NCBI GenBank assembly: GCA_046313675.1
Contig: JBKBXU010000317.1
Location: forward strand, 1-5,275
Direction of reading: 5' to 3'
Origin: JBKBXU01 sp046313675
GTDB lineage: Bacteria; Bacteroidota; Bacteroidia; Cytophagales; Cytophagaceae
Length of the DNA: 5,275 nt
Shown piece after piece: positions 1 to 5,275 of the stretch (the first letter of the stretch is position 1; each line of letters starts with the position of its first letter). Position numbers and translations under genes: made by a program. The notes beneath the pieces are model-generated. The model saw only the letters and a program-made list of their open reading frames with translations. It was not told the origin of the DNA and did not search any database.

Positions 1-1989
1 GTAGCTGTATTTATCAGCTTATCAAGTTGCTATTCTCAAAATATTTTTACCGATCTAAGAAGTCTTGAAAAAAGGGGAGACCTTCACTATTCAAAACTTT
101 CCTATAACCAGGCAGCTGATTTTTATACGCTCGCCTTAAAGAAAAAGCGTAAGAAGTATGACTATAATCTGAATATAAAAGCTGCCGCTTTGTATAAAAA
201 ACTTGCCCGCTATGAAGAAGCTAAACTCTGCTACCAAAATCTGCTTGCGTTTGGCTACGCACTAAGTGATCAGGATAAAATCAATTATTTCAATGTGCTG
301 AGGGCTGTTGGAGATGTAAAGGCAGACACACTTTTTACCCGGTTATATTCAAGAGAAATCCTAAATAACCTGTTCAGGGATACTTTATACTACAATATTT
401 ATGAATTACCATTTAACAGTGACCGTTCTGAATATTCCCCTTCATTTTTAGAAAATGGATTGGTATACCTTGCCGAATCTGAAATTTCTTCCGTCGTCAA
501 AACCTATAATGCCATTAACCATGGGGGATTTGCAAACATGTATTATGCTGCTAAAACAGATACAGGCTGGAGTGATCCGGTTAGTGCTTTCGTAAGCTTA
601 AAGAATATTCTCCACGCAGGGCCGGTATCCTTCTATGATGGAAATAGAAAGGCTATTGTAAATTTATGTCTGGAAGAAGGCCCAGAGCCTTACCGATTGC
701 AGCTCTATTCAGCAGAATTTGATGAGGAATCAAAGCAATGGGCAAATTTTTCTCCACTGCCTTTTAATAGCAATTTCTATAGTGTGAGCCATCCTTCCAT
801 AAGTGAAGACGGGTCAGTCATCTATTTTACATCCGATATGCCGGGAGGGAAGGGAGGGACAGACCTTTACAAATCTGAATTTATCAATGGAAGTTGGAGC
901 GATCCTGTAAATATGGGTAACAAAATTAATACACCGGGAGATGAGAAATATCCCTACATAACCGAAGATGGGATATTGTTTTTCTCTTCGGATGGCCGCT
1001 ATGGCATTGGTGGCATGGATATTTACTATACGGATCTCTCTTTCAGAGATACCATTGTGGTTAACATGGGTTATCCTGTAAATTCCAATCTGGATGATTT
1101 TGCCTTTAGCTTCGAGGAAAAGAATAAAACCGGTTACTTTTCTTCAAACAGAAAGAGTAAAGGTAGAGATGATGACCTTTACATATACACTGAAAACAGG
1201 ATACATTTGAGTGTTAGTTTATTTGACAACTTTGATAAAAGCGCCCTTACTGATTTTACTATAGAATTGTGGGACGACGAGTTGAATATTCCTTTAAGAC
1301 ATACCGTAGAGCAGCAACCCCATATCGTGAAGGCGTGGCTAAGGCCGGCACATAGGTACAGGATGGTTATTTCCAAAGAAGATTATAAAACCGATACACT
1401 TAAGATTTCTACTTACGATATGGAGGATTTGCATAAAAGCGTTTTGAAGACGGTTCATTTAAAGCGAAAAGCCATATACTTTGCTACGTTAAAACTGAAG
1501 AATGAGGCTGTTTATGAAGATTTACGTGGCTCTCTGATTGTGGTGAATAACCTTACGGAAAATAAAAAAGATACCCTCGATCATAAATATGCTTCAGAGA
1601 AAATAAAACTGGATGCCAATTGTAAATACATAATTACCTTAAGAAAAGGTGAAAACCTACGCTATATATATGTAGAAAAAAAGCCCATTAAAATCACAGC
1701 GTCCGTTCCTTATTACAATTTGTACCTGGCAGCTGCCAAGCCCTCCATTCTGCATGTGAAAATCCGCAAATGCGAATCTGCAAATACCCAGAAAGCTTTT
1801 GATGGAGAAATTGTCGTGTCTGACTGGGTAAACGGGAATGTTTTCAGTATTTCACCCGGGCTTGATGGGGATTTTAAGCTGGTGGTCACGGACGCCCGTC
1901 TTTTTGATCTCAATATAAACGGAACAACCATTCTTTATTCAAGAGATAAGGTAGAGGTAGAAGGGTATTGTCTTTATTTTATGGAATAA
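1..1989 (+). CDS. TPR/PD40 beta-propeller envelope protein lacking an OmpA domain (5' end outside window)
   Basis: The frame is open from base 1 to the TAA at 1987-1989 (662 codons visible), so the start lies upstream. A TTG at 190 and the first in-frame ATG at 538 are internal and are not the real start. Residues are numbered from base 1. Residues 1-9 are the hydrophobic end of a signal peptide, followed by LSSC with Cys10, a plausible lipobox; cleavage after YSQ (residue 13) by signal peptidase I is the alternative. Residues 20-115 are helical and TPR-like (repeated Tyr/Ala/Leu pattern, KLARYEEAKLCYQNLL). PD40-type blades follow: SEYSPSFLENGLVYLAES (143-160), SHPSISEDGSVIYFTSD with GGKGGTDLY (263-290), DEKYPYITEDGILFFSSDG with GIGGMDIYY (314-343), and DDFAFSFEEKN...GYFSSNR...DDDLYIY (365-396). 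Residues 402-662 are beta-rich and not assigned; their start resembles a carboxypeptidase-regulatory-like fold. In this family TPR and PD40 modules often precede an OmpA-like peptidoglycan-binding domain, as in the type IX secretion protein PorE. Here the protein ends in YCLYFME with no such domain. Envelope location is well supported; a precise role is not. Confidence -1.
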   Translation, partial: VAVFISLSSCYSQNIFTDLRSLEKRGDLHYSKLSYNQAADFYTLALKKKRKKYDYNLNIKAAALYKKLARYEEAKLCYQNLLAFGYALSDQDKINYFNVLRAVGDVKADTLFTRLYSREILNNLFRDTLYYNIYELPFNSDRSEYSPSFLENGLVYLAESEISSVVKTYNAINHGGFANMYYAAKTDTGWSDPVSAFVSLKNILHAGPVSFYDGNRKAIVNLCLEEGPEPYRLQLYSAEFDEESKQWANFSPLPFNSNFYSVSHPSISEDGSVIYFTSDMPGGKGGTDLYKSEFINGSWSDPVNMGNKINTPGDEKYPYITEDGILFFSSDGRYGIGGMDIYYTDLSFRDTIVVNMGYPVNSNLDDFAFSFEEKNKTGYFSSNRKSKGRDDDLYIYTENRIHLSVSLFDNFDKSALTDFTIELWDDELNIPLRHTVEQQPHIVKAWLRPAHRYRMVISKEDYKTDTLKISTYDMEDLHKSVLKTVHLKRKAIYFATLKLKNEAVYEDLRGSLIVVNNLTENKKDTLDHKYASEKIKLDANCKYIITLRKGENLRYIYVEKKPIKITASVPYYNLYLAAAKPSILHVKIRKCESANTQKAFDGEIVVSDWVNGNVFSISPGLDGDFKLVVTDARLFDLNINGTTILYSRDKVEVEGYCLYFME

Positions 1990-2019
1990 GAGAATTACAA
2001 ATGGGTGAATTACGAGAAA

Positions 2020-2035
2020 GAAGAGTTGAAGAGTT
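2020..2035. repeat. Perfect tandem 8-mer, two copies
   Basis: GAAGAGTT occurs twice in direct succession at 2020-2027 and 2028-2035, just after the stop codon of the upstream gene. It is one of three short tandem repeats in this gap. Function unknown; it may be slippage-derived low-complexity DNA. Confidence 0.6.
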
Positions 2036-2065
2036 TAGGGTTTAATGAGAAAAAGTCAGATTATT

Positions 2066-2113
2066 AACCAATTAACTTATTAACTCAATAACCAATTAAC
2101 TCATCAACCATTT
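2066..2113. repeat. Degenerate 24-base tandem repeat built on an ATTAAC core
   Basis: AACCAATTAACT is repeated exactly at 2066-2077 and 2090-2101, giving a 24-base period. The second half of each unit is diverged (about 7 of 12 matches). Within the array the core ATTAAC recurs at 2064, 2071, 2079 and 2096 or close to them, so a shorter sub-period is also visible. It is AT-rich, non-coding and shows no strong hairpin. It could be a remnant of a dispersed intergenic repeat or simple slippage DNA. Confidence 0.6.
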
Positions 2114-2153
2114 TTTAGAACTTCCTCAAAGCGTCTTTCGTCCAAAGGTTTCT

Positions 2154-2167
2154 GAATTTCGAATTTC
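2154..2167. repeat. Perfect tandem 7-mer, two copies
   Basis: GAATTTC is repeated head to tail at 2154-2160 and 2161-2167. The second copy touches the CCCC arm of the weak hairpin at 2167-2178. No function can be assigned. Confidence 0.5.
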
Positions 2168-2193
2168 CCCGCTAGGGGTTTATCATTTTTTTT
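2167..2193 (+). terminator. Weak terminator-like hairpin with downstream T-run
   Basis: CCCC (2167-2170), a GCTA loop and GGGG (2175-2178) can form a four-pair stem. The next bases are TTTATCA and then eight T residues (2186-2193). This is the best candidate for ending transcription of the upstream gene, about 180 bases after its stop. The stem is short and the T-run is offset by seven bases, so the call is weak. Confidence 0.25.
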
Positions 2194-2243
2194 ACATCCT
2201 GTTCACCTTTTTCAATTTCAAAAGTAGATAGGTCACATTTACT

Positions 2244-2270
2244 TCAAACAGGGTCAATTATAATGTTTGA
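2244..2270. promoter_or_regulatory. 7-bp inverted repeat next to the candidate promoter
   Basis: TCAAACA (2244-2250) and TGTTTGA (2264-2270) are perfect inverted arms around a 13-base spacer. The right arm contains the TTTG proposed as the -33 box of the downstream promoter, so a protein bound here would compete with or aid RNA polymerase. An arm of this length can arise by chance in AT-rich DNA. Confidence 0.3.
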
Positions 2271-2298
2271 CAAGCCGGTTTGTGTTTAATTATTTTTT
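2266..2298 (+). promoter_or_regulatory. Candidate Bacteroidota-type promoter for the 2327 gene
   Basis: The known Bacteroidota sigma factor pattern is TTTG near -33 and TAnnTTTG near -7, about 19-21 bases apart. TTTG at 2266-2269 is followed after 21 bases by TATTTTTT at 2291-2298, which matches TAnnTTTG except for the last G. Transcription would then start around 2303, giving a leader of roughly 25 bases before the ATG. A TATAAT at 2259-2264 is also present, but no good -35 box accompanies it. No Shine-Dalgarno sequence precedes the ATG, which is usual in this phylum. Confidence 0.35.
2270..2283. promoter_or_regulatory. Imperfect 14-bp palindrome in the promoter spacer
   Basis: ACAAGCCGGTTTGT is a palindrome with one mismatched pair (G2274/T2279). 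It lies exactly between the proposed -33 and -7 boxes, a usual position for a repressor or activator site. One such near-palindrome in about 300 bases is not statistically striking, so operator function is only inferred from position. Confidence 0.25.
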
Positions 2299-2326
2299 AA
2301 CAAATAAACCATCTATTAAACGTACT

Positions 2327-5275
2327 ATGAAAAAAACTTTATCTCTTATTCTCGGTCTGCTGATCGCGACATCGGTATTTGCACAAAAGACTGTGTATGT
2401 ACCCAGGTTTATTACTAATCAACGAATGGATTTAAATGATCCTGCCAGTCAATGGTCTTATAGCCGAAGTGTACAGACGGAAAATTTTATAGTTTTTTGG
2501 GAAGAGGGCTATGGAAATGATCCGTCAACAGCTGCAAATCCACATAGGGTGAATATGAATGCTTTATTGGAAACTGCTGAAAAAAGCTATACCATTATGC
2601 TGGATTCCCTAGGCTTTGCAGTTAGAGGATCATCTGTTTTAGACAGGCATAAAATGATCATTTTTATGTTGCATAGCACACAATGGGCAGCGTTTGGGTC
2701 CGGTCAGGATAATCTTATTGGTACATTGCATGTAAATGGTGCCGCCGCTCGATCCAACACCGTCCTTGCGCATGAAATTGGCCACTGCTTTCAATATATA
2801 ACAGGTTGTGATACTCAGGGAGGATACCGGTATGGCTTCGGTCCAAATGGTTCTGGAGGCAATGGGTTTTGGGAACAATGTGCTAATTGGAAGGCTTTTG
2901 AGGTTTATCCGGAAAGTCAATTTACCACCGGTAATTTTACGAATTACATAAGAAATAATCACCTTCACATATTACATGAAACTCCCCGTTATGCCAATTA
3001 CTTTCTTCCATTTTTTTGGAACTTCAAAAGAGGTCAGAAATTTATGGGAAGGCTTTGGAGAGATTCGCGCAGGCCTGAAGATCCGGTAGAAACCTATAAA
3101 AGGCTCAATTCCATTTCTCAGTCTCAGTTTAATGATGAAATTTACGAACATGCAGCCCGCTTAACCACATGGGATATACCATCCATAAAATCCAGAGGTG
3201 CCGCTTACATCAACAGCAGGGCACAAGTCCGAATGAGCAGGACTCCTGACAATTTCTGGAGGATTGACCCAAGTGTATGTATCGAAAATTATGGATACAA
3301 CAGTATAAAATTAAATGCCCCTTCTCAGGCAACAACCGTAACCGTAAACTTTACCGGATTGGCAGGGCAATCAGGGTACAGGGCTTTGAACGTTAATCAG
3401 GGAGGCTGGCGTTACGGATTTGTAGCCTTATTGAGAGATGGAACCAGGGTTTATAGTGACATGGAAAGAGCCAATGTTGTAAACGGCAATAACCCACAGG
3501 GTTCCTTATCCTTCGATTGCCCTGACAATTGTGTTAATCTATGGTTGGTGGTTTCAGGATCTCCACAGCAACACTGGAAACATCCATGGGACGATGATAA
3601 CACCAACGATGAACATTGGCCTTATCAGGTACAATTTCAAAACACAAACCTGCTGGGAGAGTTCAGCAATCCGATCCAGGATGCAACCCTTACGTACGAC
3701 ATCACCATGGATCCAAGCAATGATTATACCCCAACCGCAGTTATGCTTAATTCTAGCCAGATAGCGGAAGCATTTTCCATGTCTCCAGACGCTATTTCCC
3801 GTGCCTTTGGTTCTACCATCAGGTACTACGGTGTCAATCCAAATGGAACCTTGAATGCAACGTCCACCGCCAATGCTCCAGGCCATTGGTATAGCAATAC
3901 CGGAGCAACCATAGCATGGGGTAACGGGGCTTTTGTATTTTCCGAATTAAACATAAATAACTTCGTAGCTAATGTTGGCCAATACCCTAACCGGTGTCAA
4001 CCCGGCGACAAGTATACGATCCGACAGGCCTTGGTGTACACCAAAAGTGCTACTGAAACAGCCCGTGTTACCTTGGTTTTTAACATTTCTATAACTCCTG
4101 ATGAAAACCAGGCTCCGACAGTAAGCCTTACAGCTCCTGCAAATAATGCAAGTTATACAGCTCCGGCAAGCATTACCATTACGGCTAATGCTTCCGATAG
4201 TGATGGTTCTGTTGCTAAAGTTGAGTTCTTTAACGGCTCAAGCAAACTGGGTGAGGATCTTACCAGTCCATACAGTTTTACTTGGAACAATGTAGCAGCA
4301 GGAACATATACCATTACTGCCAAGGCTACAGATAATCAAGGGGCAGAAACAACTTCCGCTCCAAGAACTGTGGTAGTTAATGCTCCTTGCACCCCAACAA
4401 CCATTATACCTTATACACAGATCAATGGTGGAGCATGGTCACAGACTTCTTCTGCAACTTTAATTGTTGGCAACTCTGTGCGGTTTGGGCCGCAACCTGT
4501 TATAGGTGGATCGTGGAGCTGGAGCGGACCTAACAATTATAGTGCTACAAGCCGTGAGATCACTTTAAGTAATATCCAAACAAATCAGGCTGGTAATTAT
4601 GTGGCCACTTATACCAATGCAGGTGGATGTACAAGTACCAATACCTTTGTGGTTACGGTAAATGCACCGGCCAATGTACCACCGACCGTGAGCTTAACAG
4701 CACCTGCGAATAACGCAAGCTTTACAGCACCGGCAAGCATTACCATATCGGCCAATGCAGCAGACTCTGATGGAACGATAACCAATGTACAGTTCTATAA
4801 TGGTACAACATTGCTTCATACAGATGCCACTGCACCTTACAGCTTTACATGGAATAATGTGGCGGCAGGTACGTACACCATCACCGCTAGGGCAACAGAC
4901 AATAGTGGAGCAACAACAACTTCCACAGCACGGACAATTGTTGTAAACAACCCTGCTCTGGTTGGGACGGATGATGTGTTAGGGCCTGATTGTGGAGCCC
5001 TCAACTCTACCATCTTGTTTGAAGTCAATCCTTCAAAAAGAACAGGTGCTACCGCTTATTCATGGTACGTTAATGGATACAGCAAGAGCATAACTCCGGT
5101 TAGCGGCTCTCCATTTAGGGTAAATATTGAAACAGGGGAGCATTTTACAAATTCAGAAGTATGTGTGGGGGTTTCTTACAATGTAGCTCCATGGTATGCT
5201 ACGTATTGTAAGCCAGTATCTACCTGTCCGGAGCAGGCAAGTGCAGCATTTGTCGCTGAAGCCGCTCCTGCAATT
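2327..5275 (+). CDS. Secreted modular protein with metallopeptidase-like (HEIGH) DUF6055-like region, DUF4859-like module and Ig-like repeats (3' end outside window)
   Basis: The ATG at 2327 opens 983 codons with no stop up to the window edge. Residues 1-19/20 (MKKTLSLILGLLIATSVFAQ) are a clear signal peptide. Residues 45-448 resemble DUF6055 proteins: VQTENFIVFWEEG (49-61), HEIGH at 149-153, FWEQCANW with Glu183, and LWLVVSG (405-411) leading to HWKHPWDDD...HWPY (416-433). HExxH is the zinc-binding and catalytic motif of metallopeptidases; Glu183, 30 residues later, is an inferred third ligand. Residues 452-590 match DUF4859 features: LNSSQIAEAF, GHWY (519-522), VGQYPNRCQPGDKYTI and a final LVFNISI strand. 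Then come a Big_7-type Ig module (597-685), a different Ig-like domain (688-779, GSWSWSGP at 728-735), a second Big_7 copy (786-874), and a domain from about 876 with Cys889, 946, 961 and 967 that is cut by the edge. Secretion is well supported and protease activity is plausible but unproven. A type IX sorting domain is expected beyond the edge. The target could be protein or polysaccharide-associated. Confidence 0.9.
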   Translation, partial: MKKTLSLILGLLIATSVFAQKTVYVPRFITNQRMDLNDPASQWSYSRSVQTENFIVFWEEGYGNDPSTAANPHRVNMNALLETAEKSYTIMLDSLGFAVRGSSVLDRHKMIIFMLHSTQWAAFGSGQDNLIGTLHVNGAAARSNTVLAHEIGHCFQYITGCDTQGGYRYGFGPNGSGGNGFWEQCANWKAFEVYPESQFTTGNFTNYIRNNHLHILHETPRYANYFLPFFWNFKRGQKFMGRLWRDSRRPEDPVETYKRLNSISQSQFNDEIYEHAARLTTWDIPSIKSRGAAYINSRAQVRMSRTPDNFWRIDPSVCIENYGYNSIKLNAPSQATTVTVNFTGLAGQSGYRALNVNQGGWRYGFVALLRDGTRVYSDMERANVVNGNNPQGSLSFDCPDNCVNLWLVVSGSPQQHWKHPWDDDNTNDEHWPYQVQFQNTNLLGEFSNPIQDATLTYDITMDPSNDYTPTAVMLNSSQIAEAFSMSPDAISRAFGSTIRYYGVNPNGTLNATSTANAPGHWYSNTGATIAWGNGAFVFSELNINNFVANVGQYPNRCQPGDKYTIRQALVYTKSATETARVTLVFNISITPDENQAPTVSLTAPANNASYTAPASITITANASDSDGSVAKVEFFNGSSKLGEDLTSPYSFTWNNVAAGTYTITAKATDNQGAETTSAPRTVVVNAPCTPTTIIPYTQINGGAWSQTSSATLIVGNSVRFGPQPVIGGSWSWSGPNNYSATSREITLSNIQTNQAGNYVATYTNAGGCTSTNTFVVTVNAPANVPPTVSLTAPANNASFTAPASITISANAADSDGTITNVQFYNGTTLLHTDATAPYSFTWNNVAAGTYTITARATDNSGATTTSTARTIVVNNPALVGTDDVLGPDCGALNSTILFEVNPSKRTGATAYSWYVNGYSKSITPVSGSPFRVNIETGEHFTNSEVCVGVSYNVAPWYATYCKPVSTCPEQASAAFVAEAAPAI
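4115..4381 (+). repeat. Big_7-type Ig module, copy 1 (coding)
   Basis: This encodes residues 597-685 of the secreted protein, from PTVSLTAPANNAS to the VVVN strand. It has the usual Big_7 landmarks: DSDG turn, KVEFF strand, PYSFTW and GTYTITAKATDN. Such modules act as rigid spacers or weak binding domains in secreted Bacteroidota enzymes. It is 89 residues long, the same as copy 2, with about 75% amino-acid identity (67 of 89) counted by eye. Confidence 0.8.
4682..4948 (+). repeat. Big_7-type Ig module, copy 2 (coding)
   Basis: This encodes residues 786-874 and starts 567 bases after copy 1, with the unrelated Ig-like domain (688-779) between them. The differences concentrate between the DSDG turn and the PYSFTW strand. 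The 18-residue stretch from PYSFTW to TITA is identical in both copies, yet about 12 of its 18 codons differ at the third base. The duplication is therefore old, or the second copy was recruited from another gene. Confidence 0.8.

Larger units (their letters stand above)
1990..2326. other. Non-coding gap with short repeats and candidate promoter
   Basis: This 337-base AT-rich stretch separates the two genes. No convincing gene is present on either strand; the longest attractive start (ATG at 2001) opens only a 14-codon frame. The left half (about 2000-2170) contains three short tandem repeats and a weak hairpin. The right half (about 2240-2326) contains two dyads and a promoter-like pair of boxes leading into the 2327 gene. 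The size of the gap and the promoter candidate argue that the two genes are transcribed separately. Confidence 0.75.

Noticed and set aside
1179..1931. Two minus-strand frames (1179-1376 and 1713-1931)
   Set aside because: They are antisense to the beta-rich tail of the upstream envelope protein, and their products show no motif or signal supporting a gene.
190..1989. TTG at 190 as the start of the upstream gene
   Set aside because: The same frame stays open to base 1 and encodes the end of a signal peptide and the TPR-like region, so the true start is outside the window.
2001..2045. 14-codon frame (ATG at 2001) just after the upstream stop
   Set aside because: It is too short, has no ribosome-binding context, and consists largely of the tandem GAAGAGTT repeat.
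2259..2264. TATAAT as a classical -10 box
   Set aside because: No acceptable -35 box lies about 17 bases upstream, and Bacteroidota promoters follow a different consensus.
2639..2968. 109-codon open frame on the minus strand
   Set aside because: It lies wholly antisense to the HEIGH region of the secreted protein gene, whose translation has clear family motifs. The minus-strand product has no recognisable feature.
3554..3886. 110-codon minus-strand frame and an overlapping 77-codon plus-strand frame (3531-3764)
   Set aside because: Both are shadows of the 2327 gene, which reads through here as the DUF6055-like end and the DUF4859-like module without a break.
4837..5028. 63-codon minus-strand frame
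   Set aside because: It is antisense to the second Big_7 copy and the following domain; the sense frame is clearly the coding one.

Overview
The window looks like chromosomal DNA of a Bacteroidota bacterium, most likely a Cytophagia-type or related gliding/polymer-degrading lineage. The grounds are: PD40 beta-propeller proteins of the PorE/OmpA-associated kind, a DUF6055-like plus DUF4859-like secreted protein with tandem Ig-type modules, start codons without Shine-Dalgarno sequences, a TTTG / TAnnTTTG-like promoter, and AT-rich intergenic DNA with short repeats. Genus cannot be fixed from the sequence alone.

Layout, all on the + strand: (1) positions 1-1989 hold the 3' part of a gene for an envelope protein. 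It has the end of a signal peptide with a possible lipobox, a TPR-like helical part, a PD40 propeller of about four recognisable blades, and a beta-rich tail. It ends without the OmpA peptidoglycan-binding domain that many relatives carry. (2) Positions 1990-2326 are a 337-base non-coding gap with three short tandem repeats, a weak terminator-like hairpin and a candidate promoter with overlapping dyads. (3) Positions 2327-5275 are one uninterrupted reading frame of 983 codons that runs off the right edge without a stop. It encodes a large secreted modular protein: signal peptide; putative zinc-metallopeptidase-like region with HEIGH (DUF6055-like); DUF4859-like module; Big_7-type Ig repeat; second kind of Ig-like domain; second Big_7 copy; and a cysteine-containing domain cut by the window edge.

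Functional reading: both products carry export signals and would act at or beyond the cell envelope. The second has the N-terminal signal and modular build typical of type IX secretion cargo, but the C-terminal sorting domain that would prove this lies outside the window. The first resembles TPR/PD40 proteins, some of which (PorE) belong to the type IX system. A functional link between the two is only a possibility, because a 337-base gap with its own promoter candidate separates them. No RNA gene, CRISPR array, insertion sequence or phage gene was seen.
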